Part shown: positions 34,969-42,978 of the stretch, one piece after another
Numbering within the stretch: the first letter of the stretch is position 1
Layout: every line of letters begins with the position of its first letter
NCBI GenBank assembly: GCA_946403295.1
Contig: CAMIZL010000014.1
Span: 1 to 56,113 of the forward strand
DNA: 56,113 nucleotides
Direction of reading: 5' to 3'
Source: an uncultured Clostridia bacterium
GTDB taxonomy: Bacteria > Bacillota > Clostridia > Lachnospirales > Lachnospiraceae
Program-made: the position numbers and the translations under genes
Notes under the pieces: model-generated
Told to the model about the DNA's origin: nothing
Database searches by the model: none
The model's input: only the letters and a program-made list of their open reading frames with translations

Positions 34969-36599
34969 TGGGAAAGATCATCAACACATTGCGATACGGC
35001 AAAGCAAAGACCAAGACATTTATCATTTCGGTCTTTGTTTTGATGGTTGTTGCGATCGTGCTTGGGATCATAGGTATAAACGGGATGAACATCATCTTAC
35101 TGGGAATTTCAATGGTGCTGTTCATCATCTGTATTTTAATGGTATTTAAGCTTGAGGGCGCAACCGCCGATGTGAACGCGGACGACGAAACATCCGTCCC
35201 GAAGCCGGGCGCTGCAGGCAGAGCCGGCGCTGCGGGAACCGCAAGGGTAGCGGGAGAGGCCGCAGGCCGACCCGGTGCGACGGGAGCCGCAAGGGTAGCG
35301 GGAGAGACCGCAGGCCGACCCGGTGCGACGGGAACCGCAAGGGTAGCGGGAGAGACCGCGGAAAGACCCGGTGCGGAAAGCCCCGAAAGAGAAGCGCTCC
35401 GAGGGGATACGGAGGGTGCTTTGAGAGAAAAGCCCCGAAAGATGATCGCAAAGACACGCGGTCCCAAGGCGATCAGGGCACAGCTTGAAAAGCGACTTCT
35501 CGTCGAGATCATAAAAGCTAATAAACGAAGCGCCGTACTTGATAAAAAAATGTACGGAAAGCGCATGAAAGAAGCCGTGAAGGCTCGTAACCGCAAATTG
35601 AAAGAGATGCGTGCACGAGCTGCCGGGGAAAACGAAAGTATCGCAGAGCAATTGCGTGACGCCGGAGGACGCGGTGAGCGCGCAGCCGCAGCCGAAAGGG
35701 GACGCGGTGAGCGCGCAGCCGCAGCCGAAAGGGGACGCGGTGAGCGTGATGCGGCAGCCGAGAGGGGACGCGGTGAGCGTGATGCGGCAGCCGAGAGAGG
35801 ACGCGGTGAACGCGATGCGGCAGCCGAGAGAGGACGCGGTGAACGCGCCGGCGAGCAGGACAGGGAAAGCGACAGTTTACCCGAGAGAGGGCACACCGTC
35901 GAAAGAAAGACGGATTACAAGCTCTATACGAAGAATGAGATAAAGAGACTCCGTAAGGTTTATAAGATACCTAAGGACGCATGCAAGATAATCATTGATT
36001 CGTGCAAGAGTCTCGCTATTGACCATGCACCTGCATTCTTCTGGGTTAAGAAGGGCAGGATATATATTCTCGCATTTGAGGAAAGCGCCAGATGCGAGAC
36101 GCTTCCGATGAGCAAAATGAAGGTTTCTTACAAGAAAAACCTTCGCGAGGACGAGATCATAAAATATAACTCGATGCGCGAGATGGGTGTCTATAAGGAT
36201 TTTGAGGACATGATGCCCACGTTTTCGGTGCACGGCGGTGCAACGGGCAACGAGTATTTCAAGAATCTCTACGTTCTCGGAAAAGACCTTGAGATCACGC
36301 CCCGTTCGCTTCGTTCGCTCATGACGCAATTTGATTTTGAGATCAGGATATTCGACAGTCTCGGGATCAAGGGCAATTATTCGGAGTACTTCCAAAAAGC
36401 CTATGAGCAGAGGATCATGTGGACCGACGGTGTCATTTCGCAGAACCAATACCAGAACAATATCAGGGATATACTTCAATCAATGGTTGATGACGACTCG
36501 ATCATACGATATGATTTCATGGATGATCTTGCGAAGATGGTACACCACAGGCTGATCACGGACGAATATGCCGAATTTTACAAGAATAAGAGATTATGA
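34968..36599 (+). CDS. Repeat-rich membrane protein of unknown family
   Basis: A 543-residue protein I do not recognise. Residues 15-60 hold two adjacent hydrophobic segments. Then come a low-complexity region with three 16-residue repeats (ARVAGETAGRPGATG type, 91-138), a basic helical stretch (160-220) and five to six 11-residue repeats (DAAAERGRGER, about 234-294), very Arg/Glu/Gly rich. The C-terminal 240 residues are well-formed, globular and without repeats (KNEIKRLRKVYKIPKDACKI, FFWVKKGRIYILAFEESARC, FDFEIRIFDSLGIKG). Topology suggests a membrane anchor with a long cytosolic tail. Its start overlaps the stop of the chorismate synthase-like gene, so the two are made together. Confidence 0.82.
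   Translation: MGKIINTLRYGKAKTKTFIISVFVLMVVAIVLGIIGINGMNIILLGISMVLFIICILMVFKLEGATADVNADDETSVPKPGAAGRAGAAGTARVAGEAAGRPGATGAARVAGETAGRPGATGTARVAGETAERPGAESPEREALRGDTEGALREKPRKMIAKTRGPKAIRAQLEKRLLVEIIKANKRSAVLDKKMYGKRMKEAVKARNRKLKEMRARAAGENESIAEQLRDAGGRGERAAAAERGRGERAAAAERGRGERDAAAERGRGERDAAAERGRGERDAAAERGRGERAGEQDRESDSLPERGHTVERKTDYKLYTKNEIKRLRKVYKIPKDACKIIIDSCKSLAIDHAPAFFWVKKGRIYILAFEESARCETLPMSKMKVSYKKNLREDEIIKYNSMREMGVYKDFEDMMPTFSVHGGATGNEYFKNLYVLGKDLEITPRSLRSLMTQFDFEIRIFDSLGIKGNYSEYFQKAYEQRIMWTDGVISQNQYQNNIRDILQSMVDDDSIIRYDFMDDLAKMVHHRLITDEYAEFYKNKRL
35237..35380. repeat. 48-bp in-frame tandem repeat
   Basis: Three 48-bp units (35237, 35285, 35333) encode 16-residue repeats of the ARVAGETAGRPGATG type in the membrane protein. 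The third unit diverges. Confidence 0.88.
35668..35850. repeat. 33-bp in-frame tandem repeat
   Basis: Five 33-bp units start at 35668, 35701, 35734, 35767 and 35800, and a partial one at 35833. They encode ERGRGERDAAA-type 11-residue repeats. Units are nearly identical in neighbouring pairs, a sign of recent slippage or unequal exchange. Confidence 0.92.
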
Positions 36600-36687
36600 T
36601 CCCCGGGGGGAGATCGACGCGGCCGGGATTCGGTCGCAAAAAATACAGAGGTGCGTTTTGGCACCGGGAAGATATGGGGTTTCAGAT

Positions 36688-36978
36688 ATGGATAACGAAA
36701 ACAAAGAGATCGAAATAAATGCCGGGGCAGCCGGAGAAACAGCGGCGGACGAGCTTACTCCTTTCGAGATACTTGATAAATTTCTTGATGCGAGGACCGC
36801 AAAGGAAAAGATTGAGATCCTGAGCGAGAATTCTTCACATATCGATGAAAGGCTTATCGGAAATATCGAAGCATCGCTTGATCTGCCCGGAGGAAACGGA
36901 ACGCTTTGGCAGAGGATCGAGTACGTAATGTACTGCCTTCGTACTAAGAGCCGATTTGAAACCGACAGGCTCAGATAA
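36688..36978 (+). CDS. Small conserved-looking protein, function unknown
   Basis: A 96-residue acidic protein, probably helical (TPFEILDKFLDARTAKEKIE, IDERLIGNIEASLDL), with no membrane segment or known motif. A longer in-frame reading from 36568 exists, but that part overlaps the preceding gene and reads like non-coding sequence, so ATG 36688 is preferred. It ends 15 bases before the ABC-F gene and is probably co-transcribed with it. Confidence 0.7.
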   Translation: MDNENKEIEINAGAAGETAADELTPFEILDKFLDARTAKEKIEILSENSSHIDERLIGNIEASLDLPGGNGTLWQRIEYVMYCLRTKSRFETDRLR

Positions 36979-36993
36979 GGGGAAATTTACCTG

Positions 36994-39090
36994 ATGATAC
37001 TAACATGTAATGATATCTGCAAAGCTTACGGCACCGATGAGATACTGCGTGACGTGAGCTTCGTTCTTAACGAGAGGGAGAAGATGGCCGTCGTGGGCAT
37101 TAACGGCGCGGGCAAATCGACTCTCTTAAAGATCATAGCCGGTGAGCTGAGTGCAGACAGCGGGCAGGTGATAAAACCAAAGGATGTCACCATCGGCTAT
37201 CTCTCACAGCAACAGGGTCTTACAAGCGGCAATACGATAAGGGACGAGGTTATGTCCGTCAAAGCCGATGTGCTCGCGCTTGAGAGGAATATGAGGCGTT
37301 GTGAGGAAGAAATGAAAAATCTTGAGGGCGAAGAGCTTGAAAAGATGCTTTCATATTACAACAGGATCACACATGAATTTGAAATGAAAAACGGATATGC
37401 GCTGCGCAGCGAGATAAACGGAGTCTTAAGAGGCCTCGGGTTCGGCAGCGGCGCGGACGGTGCCCGGGGCGCATCGGAACAGGACGGCGCCCGGGGCGCA
37501 TCGGAACAGGACGACGCCCGGGATGTTGATGAATTCTCAACGATAGTGGATACACTTTCGGGCGGACAAAAAACAAGAGTGGCACTTTCGAAATTGCTGC
37601 TTTCAAAGCCCGACATCATCATGCTCGATGAGCCCACAAACCATCTTGATATGAGATCCGTCGAATGGCTCGAATCGTTCCTTGCGAACTATAAAGGCGC
37701 GGTTATAATCGTTGCCCATGACAGATATTTCCTTGACAGGATCGCAACGAAAGTGCTTGAGATCGAGAATTGCAAGGGGCGCGTTTATACGGGTAATTTT
37801 ACTGATTATTCGGAGAAGAAAAAGGCGGTTCGTGCCGATGAACTCAAGGCATATCTGAATCAGCAGAAAGATATCGAACACCAGGAGAAGGTTATAGCGA
37901 CATTGAGGTCGTTTAACCGCGAGAAATCCATAAAAAGAGCGGAGTCGCGCGAGAAGATGCTTTCCAAGATCGAAAGGATCGAGCGGCCCGTTGAGCTTGA
38001 CGACAAGATGAATCTTCGATTCAGACCCTGCAGCGAGAGCGGCAGTGACGTGCTCGATATAAAAGGTCTCGCGAAGAGCTATGACGGAAACGTTCTTTTC
38101 AGGGATGTCGATTTCCTCGTAAAGCGCGGTGACAGGGTCGGGATAATCGGCGATAACGGAACCGGCAAGACCACACTGCTCAAGATAATCTGCAACCGTG
38201 TCTCTCCCGATACGGGTTCGGTAAGGCTCGGAACAAACGTGAAGATCGGTTATTACGACCAGGAACACCATGTTCTCGACCCCGACAATACCATTTTCGA
38301 AGAGATCAGCAACACCTATCCCGACATGGACAATACGAGGATCAGAAATCTCCTCGCGGCTTTCCTCTTTAAAGGAGATGACGCGTTTAAGCTCATCAGG
38401 GACATTTCGGGCGGTGAGAAAGCGAGAGTATCGCTCGCAAAGCTCATGCTTTCCGATGCAAATCTGCTTATCCTCGACGAGCCGACAAACCACCTCGATA
38501 TCGTTTCGAAGGAACTGCTCGAAGAAGCGGTCAGCGGCTACGGCGGAACGGTGGTCTTTGTATCGCACGACAGATATTTTATCAACAAGACGGCAACGCG
38601 TATCATAGAGATCACCGCGGACGGTGTTGCGTCGTTTGACGGCAATTACGAATATTATGTCGAAAAACGCGACGAGATTCTTGCGACCATGATATCAGGT
38701 AACGCCGGTATTTCAGGCCGGGGCGGACAGGGAAAAGCAAACGCTTCGGGAAGCGGCGCGGCAGGCGGCACCTTCACGGCGAAAGACGAAGGTACACCCT
38801 CTTCGGGCGGTTCGGGCCGGTCGGAGTGGGAAGAGAAGAAACGTCTCACCGGCGAACGGCGAAAGCTTGAAAATGAGATCGCAAAGTGCGAGGATGAGAT
38901 AAAGAAACTTGAGGAAAGGGTTAGCGAGATCGACGGGCTCTTTGAGGACGAAGAGATCGCGACATCCCCGACAAAGCTCAAAGAACTCACCGAAGAAAAA
39001 GAAGCAAGCGAACAGAAGATCATGACACTCATGGAAAGCTGGGAGGAGCTAAATGAGAGACTTGATATCAATAATAGTACCATGCTTTGA
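36994..39090 (+). CDS. ABC-F family ATPase
   Basis: A 698-residue soluble protein with two ABC domains: Walker A GINGAGKST and GDNGTGKTT, signatures LSGGQKTR and ISGGEKAR, Walker B IIMLDEPTNHLD and LLILDEPTNHLD. The linker between them has the charged arm typical of ABC-F proteins that bind the ribosome E site (REKSIKRAESREKMLSKIER). The C-terminus (about 605-698) is a coiled coil as in Uup/YdiF. Two oddities are an insertion at about 152-180 of 9-residue repeats (DGARGASEQ) just before the first signature, and a Gly/Ser-rich spacer before the coiled coil. Translation-factor or antibiotic-protection roles are both possible. It overlaps the next gene by 38 bases. Confidence 0.94.
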   Translation: MILTCNDICKAYGTDEILRDVSFVLNEREKMAVVGINGAGKSTLLKIIAGELSADSGQVIKPKDVTIGYLSQQQGLTSGNTIRDEVMSVKADVLALERNMRRCEEEMKNLEGEELEKMLSYYNRITHEFEMKNGYALRSEINGVLRGLGFGSGADGARGASEQDGARGASEQDDARDVDEFSTIVDTLSGGQKTRVALSKLLLSKPDIIMLDEPTNHLDMRSVEWLESFLANYKGAVIIVAHDRYFLDRIATKVLEIENCKGRVYTGNFTDYSEKKKAVRADELKAYLNQQKDIEHQEKVIATLRSFNREKSIKRAESREKMLSKIERIERPVELDDKMNLRFRPCSESGSDVLDIKGLAKSYDGNVLFRDVDFLVKRGDRVGIIGDNGTGKTTLLKIICNRVSPDTGSVRLGTNVKIGYYDQEHHVLDPDNTIFEEISNTYPDMDNTRIRNLLAAFLFKGDDAFKLIRDISGGEKARVSLAKLMLSDANLLILDEPTNHLDIVSKELLEEAVSGYGGTVVFVSHDRYFINKTATRIIEITADGVASFDGNYEYYVEKRDEILATMISGNAGISGRGGQGKANASGSGAAGGTFTAKDEGTPSSGGSGRSEWEEKKRLTGERRKLENEIAKCEDEIKKLEERVSEIDGLFEDEEIATSPTKLKELTEEKEASEQKIMTLMESWEELNERLDINNSTML
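37456..37515. repeat. 27-bp in-frame repeat inside ABC-F gene
   Basis: Two 27-bp units (37456-37482, 37483-37509) and a start of a third encode DGARGASEQ twice. They fall between the helical subdomain and the signature motif of the first ABC domain. Confidence 0.9.
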
Positions 39091-40048
39091 CGAAGAAGAG
39101 GCGTTGCCGATCTTTTTTGTCGAACTCGAAAACGAAAGAAAAGCGCTTCCGTGTGACAGCGAGGTGATCTTTGTGGATGACGGTTCGAAGGACAAAACAC
39201 CTGACATCATCAAACACATCGCCGAGAAGAATGCGGGAGTCCGCTATGTGCTCCTTTCGAGAAATTTCGGAAAAGAAGGGGCCATGGCAGCGGGCCTCTG
39301 TGAGGCGAGGGGCGACTATGCGGTCGTGATGGACGCAGACTTGCAACATCCGCCGCGATACATAAGCGTCATGTACGATGCGATCAAAAACCCGAAAGAC
39401 GGCAGGCAGATCGACAGCGCGGCCATGTACAGGACGGGACGAAAGGGCGAAAAGAGGATCCGCTCGTTCTTTGCGAAACGCCTGATGAAGCGTTTTTGCA
39501 GGATGTCGGGCATTGATATCCCGGCCGGAGCGACGGATTACCGTATGGTGAGCAGAAGAATGCTTGACTGCTATCTCGGTTTGAGCGAAACCAACAGGTT
39601 TTCAAAAGGTCTGTTTAACTGGATCGGATTCGATACGAAGTGGATCCCTTACGAAAATACCGTCCGGGTGGCAGGCAGATCAAAGTGGTCGTTTTCGGGA
39701 CTGGCGGGTTACGGCCTCGAGGCGATGCTTTCGTTCTCGGACAAGCCTCTTAGATATGCGGCTGTGCTCGGTGCAGTCTCATGCGTGCTTGCTTTGATAT
39801 TTGCAATTTATGTTATAATCAAGACTATCATCTGGGGCGACCCGGTTGCCGGATTTCCGTCGCTTTTCTGTATGATCCTGTTTATGGGAGGAAGCATACT
39901 TTTGTTCCTCGGTCTGATCGGGCGGTATATATCTAAGATATATATGGAAACGAAGCGAAGACCCCTCTTTGTTGCCCGGGAAAAAGGTGGGCACAGGGAA
40001 ACCAAGGAAACGCCGACAGGCATACCGGACGGGACGGAGAAAAGTTGA
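39053..40048 (+). CDS. Family 2 glycosyltransferase, GtrB/DPM-like, membrane anchored
   Basis: A 331-residue enzyme. The GT-A domain has IIVPCFDEEEALP, FVDDGSKDKT, and the metal site in VMDADLQHPP. GATDYRMVSRRML and the two C-terminal membrane helices (about 235-300) match polyprenyl-phosphate glycosyltransferases that load glucose or a similar sugar onto undecaprenyl phosphate for wall or polysaccharide modification. ATG 39053 lies inside the end of the ABC-F gene, with GGGAGGAG eight bases upstream. The last residues (TGIPDGTEKS) fall in a 32-bp duplication. Confidence 0.92.
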   Translation: MRDLISIIVPCFDEEEALPIFFVELENERKALPCDSEVIFVDDGSKDKTPDIIKHIAEKNAGVRYVLLSRNFGKEGAMAAGLCEARGDYAVVMDADLQHPPRYISVMYDAIKNPKDGRQIDSAAMYRTGRKGEKRIRSFFAKRLMKRFCRMSGIDIPAGATDYRMVSRRMLDCYLGLSETNRFSKGLFNWIGFDTKWIPYENTVRVAGRSKWSFSGLAGYGLEAMLSFSDKPLRYAAVLGAVSCVLALIFAIYVIIKTIIWGDPVAGFPSLFCMILFMGGSILLFLGLIGRYISKIYMETKRRPLFVAREKGGHRETKETPTGIPDGTEKS

Positions 40049-40078
40049 CAGGCGTGCCGGACGGGACGAAAAACAATA
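40015..40078. repeat. 32-bp direct duplication spanning the glycosyltransferase stop
   Basis: Two copies, 40015-40046 and 40047-40078, share GACAGGCRTRCCGGACGGGAC. The glycosyltransferase stop codon lies at the junction. Confidence 0.8.
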
Positions 40079-40133
40079 AAAGACGTATCGAACGCAAAAA
40101 AGGAGAGAGGGGAAGAACCCTCGTGATTATACA

Positions 40134-41270
40134 ATGAACATGATGAACATTTCGTACAAGAGGACAGATGCACACGTCGATCTTGACGCGATAGCACACA
40201 ACATGCGGGAGGTTAGAAGGATCACGGATCCGCATGCGAAGATCATGACGATCATTAAGGCCGATGCCTATGGCCACGGAGCCGTTAAAGTCTCGGGCAG
40301 GCTCGACAGCGAAAATCTTACGGACGCATACGGCGTTGCGATCGTTGAGGAGGGAATCTCGCTCCGTATCGCGGGTATCACAAAGCCCATATTGCTTCTC
40401 GGATACTCGGCTCCGGAGGTTTATCCTCAGGTAGTTGAATATGAACTCACACAGACCATCTTTTCGGAGGAAATGGCAGAGGCTCTCTCGAAGACGTGCG
40501 TGAAGATGGGCAAGGCAGCCAGCATAAACATTAAGCTCGACACGGGTATGGGAAGGATCGGTTTCGCGCCCTGCGAAGAAACGATCGGGGCCATCGGAAG
40601 GATAGCAAAGCTTCCCGGGCTTTCCATAACGGGAGTCTTCTCGCATCTTGCCTGCGCCGACGAGGCCGACAAGACAAGTGCCGAGAGGCAGTTCGATATA
40701 TTTGCTTCGTTCTGCGACAAGATCGAAAAAGAGGGGATAGAGATCCCCATGCGCCATATAGCGAACAGTGCGGCGATCATCGACCTTCCGCACATGCATC
40801 TTGATATGGTGCGTTCGGGTATCATAACATATGGCATGTACCCTTCGGATGAGGTTGACCGCTCGAGGATCGACCTTATTCCCGCACTTTCATGGAAAAC
40901 GCATGTATCGTTTGTCAAGGACGTTCACGCCGGCGCAACGATCAGCTACGGTGCGACATTCACCGCGGATCATACCATGAGGGTGGCAACTATTCCGGTC
41001 GGTTATGCCGACGGATATCCGAGGTCGCTTTCGGGCAAAGGACGCGTCCTTATTGCCGGAAAGTCCGCCAGGATCCTCGGGAGGATCTGTATGGATCAAT
41101 TCATGGTAGATGTTTCGGATATTGACGGTGTTAAACCCGGAGACAGGGTCACGCTCGTCGGACATGACGGAGACGGATTCATACCGATCGAGGAGCCGGC
41201 CGACATGTCGGGATCGTTCAATTACGAATTTGCATGCAATATCGGAAGAAGAGTGGAGAGGTCGTATTGA
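40134..41270 (+). CDS. alr: Alanine racemase
   Basis: A 378-residue pyridoxal-phosphate enzyme making D-alanine for peptidoglycan. The cofactor Lys42 is in IIKADAYGHG, and the catalytic Tyr272 is in ISYGATF. RIGFAP, GYADGYPRSLSG and RICMDQFMVDVSD are typical family motifs. Length is normal. ATG 40134 is used; ATGs at 40140 and 40143 are alternatives. The best ribosome site (AGGAGAGAGG, about 40100) is over 20 bases upstream, a little far. It is followed by a repeat array and a terminator. Confidence 0.96.
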   Translation: MNMMNISYKRTDAHVDLDAIAHNMREVRRITDPHAKIMTIIKADAYGHGAVKVSGRLDSENLTDAYGVAIVEEGISLRIAGITKPILLLGYSAPEVYPQVVEYELTQTIFSEEMAEALSKTCVKMGKAASINIKLDTGMGRIGFAPCEETIGAIGRIAKLPGLSITGVFSHLACADEADKTSAERQFDIFASFCDKIEKEGIEIPMRHIANSAAIIDLPHMHLDMVRSGIITYGMYPSDEVDRSRIDLIPALSWKTHVSFVKDVHAGATISYGATFTADHTMRVATIPVGYADGYPRSLSGKGRVLIAGKSARILGRICMDQFMVDVSDIDGVKPGDRVTLVGHDGDGFIPIEEPADMSGSFNYEFACNIGRRVERSY

Positions 41271-41289
41271 ACCGCGATGCTCGAAACTA

Positions 41290-41420
41290 ACGGGAGCAGA
41301 TATATCGAAGGGAAAATAAAACAACAAACGGGAAAGATATATCGAAGAGCATATAAAACAACAAACGGGAAAGATATATCGAAGAGGATATAAAACAACA
41401 AACGGGAGAAGTTATATACA
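41290..41420. repeat. 37-38 bp tandem repeat after alanine racemase
   Basis: Units start at 41290, 41328, 41365 and 41402 (last partial), with the pattern ACGGGAAAGATATATCGAAG followed by an A-rich half. The array lies between the alr stop and its terminator. It is contiguous, without spacers. Confidence 0.92.
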
Positions 41421-41423
41421 AAA

Positions 41424-41455
41424 CGAAAAAGCAGCCGGGTGAGACTGCTTTTTTC
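41424..41455 (+). terminator. Terminator after alr and its repeat array
   Basis: GAAAAAGCAG and CTGCTTTTTTC form a stem around a loop of about ten bases, ending in a T-run. Confidence 0.85.
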
Positions 41456-41800
41456 GTCAGTAACAATCAACAAAGGACTAAAATGTTACCTGTTGCGTAT
41501 AATAGGGTGGGAGTAGAAAGCGTTTGACACTTTCTGTATATGATAATAACATATCTTTGGAAATAAGTTGTTACGATTTTATAAACATTTTGTGAATTCG
41601 TAATTAACCACTGAGTAATTTTTCGTGAACTCTTGTTTATAATTATTCACAAAAAGAGTAAAAATCGGCAGTTTATGAGGTTGCACAGTCTGAAGTACTT
41701 TCGCTTTTGTGTAGAAATCGGTAACGGGTTTACATGTATGCATGTGCGGCATTACTAAACGTGCAATAGTATCTTGTTATGTAGAATACGAGGTAAAGGG
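41456..41800 (+). other. AT-rich intergenic region upstream of rlmH
   Basis: About 345 bases with no convincing gene on either strand. Promoter-like elements include TATAAT at 41498 and at 41638, and TTGACA (41524-41529) with a weak TAACAT 17 bases on. The real promoter of the rlmH operon cannot be chosen from sequence. AGGTAAAGGG just before 41801 is the rlmH ribosome site. Confidence 0.5.
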
Positions 41801-42280
41801 ATGCATATAAAAATATTATGTGTTGGAAAGCTTAAGGAATCTTTTTTTGTAAAAGCAGTGGAAGAATATAAAAAAAGACTTTCAAAATATTGCAAGACGG
41901 ATATCATTGAAGTAGATGACGAACCGGCTTCGGGCTCGGAGAGCGCGAGGATGGAAGAGATCATTAAGGCTGCCGAAGGGGGACGCCTCTCGCGGCACAT
42001 AAGCGCTGATTCCTATGTTATCGCGCTTGCCATAGAGGGAAAGAAACTCGATTCGGTCAAGTTCTCGAATAAGATCGGAGAACTCGGATTGACCGGAAAA
42101 AGCGATGTCACCTTTATCATCGGCGGGTCGCTCGGACTTGACAAGGAAATACTTAAAAGGGCGGACATGTTGCTTTCTTTCTCGGACATGACATTTCCGC
42201 ACCAGCTGATGCGTGTGATCCTGCTTGAGCAGATATACAGAGCGTTCAGGATCATGAGGAACGAGCCTTATCACAAATAG
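41801..42280 (+). CDS. rlmH: 23S rRNA pseudouridine-1915 N3-methyltransferase
   Basis: A 159-residue SPOUT methyltransferase that methylates pseudouridine 1915 in helix 69 of 23S rRNA, using S-adenosylmethionine. It opens MHIKILCVGKLKE; the SAM knot is FIIGGSLGLDKE, and the tail SDMTFPHQLMRVILLEQIYR continues to the conserved NEPYHK. The start at ATG 41801 gives the standard length of 159 residues; an earlier in-frame ATG at 41774 adds nine unlikely residues. It is the first gene of a four-gene group. Confidence 0.97.
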   Translation: MHIKILCVGKLKESFFVKAVEEYKKRLSKYCKTDIIEVDDEPASGSESARMEEIIKAAEGGRLSRHISADSYVIALAIEGKKLDSVKFSNKIGELGLTGKSDVTFIIGGSLGLDKEILKRADMLLSFSDMTFPHQLMRVILLEQIYRAFRIMRNEPYHK

Positions 42281-42306
42281 TAGGAAGAAAACGGAAGGAT
42301 AAAGAA

Positions 42307-42963
42307 ATGCAAAAAACGGTCGTATTTGATATGGACGGAGTGCTTCTCGATTCGGAGGCGCTTGACCATATATGCTGGTATGAAATAGCAGACGAGAACG
42401 GTTTGAAAGAGATAGACGATGTGTTTTTTAAAACGATCGGCAGAACGGAGGATGCCTGCATCAGACTCCTCAAAGACAAGTACGGCGAGGACTTTGACGG
42501 AGCATGGTTCAGGGCCGCTACTCTCGAGCGCTTTGACGAGAAGGCCGAACGCGACGGGATGCCCGTCAAGCCTTACGCGGCGGAGTGCCTTAGGGGGCTT
42601 AAGGAAGCCGGATTTAAGCTCGCGCTCGCCTCATCGACAAACATCGACAGAGTCAGGAGGCAGCTCTCTGAGACGGGGCTTCTCGGATATTTTGACGAGG
42701 TGATCGGCGGGGGAATGTTTAAGAAGAGTAAGCCCGATCCCGAGGTCTTTCTTCTTGCCTGCATGAGACTCGGAGCGGTTCCCACGGAGACCTGCGTGAT
42801 AGAGGATTCTTATAACGGTATCAGAGCCGCTCATGCCGGAGGAATGCTTCCGATCATGGTCCCCGATCTTGTCGAACCCGATGAAGAGATCCGTCCTCTT
42901 TGTCACAAGGTGATGAAGGATCTTAAGGAAGTTCTTGAATATCTGATCTTAAAGACTAAATAA
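42307..42963 (+). CDS. HAD-superfamily hydrolase, beta-phosphoglucomutase-like
   Basis: A 218-residue HAD subfamily IA phosphatase or mutase. The nucleophile motif is VVFDMDGVLLDSE, motif II LALASSTN, the motif III Lys precedes PDPEVFLLA, and motif IV is CVIEDSYNGIRAA. The helical cap lies at about 18-85. The substrate is a small phosphorylated metabolite, probably a sugar phosphate or nucleotide; it cannot be fixed from sequence. It starts 26 bases after rlmH and 15 bases before the next gene ends the gap. Confidence 0.93.
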   Translation: MQKTVVFDMDGVLLDSEALDHICWYEIADENGLKEIDDVFFKTIGRTEDACIRLLKDKYGEDFDGAWFRAATLERFDEKAERDGMPVKPYAAECLRGLKEAGFKLALASSTNIDRVRRQLSETGLLGYFDEVIGGGMFKKSKPDPEVFLLACMRLGAVPTETCVIEDSYNGIRAAHAGGMLPIMVPDLVEPDEEIRPLCHKVMKDLKEVLEYLILKTK

Positions 42964-42978
42964 ACCCGGGAGGAAAAA

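Noticed and set aside
34961-35896. 311-residue minus-strand frame rich in Ser/Pro/Ala
   Set aside because: It mirrors the in-frame repeats of the plus-strand membrane protein and has no membrane, domain or ribosome-site support.
41290-41420. CRISPR-like look of regularly repeated 37-bp units
   Set aside because: Units are head-to-tail with no unique spacers, and there are no cas genes nearby.
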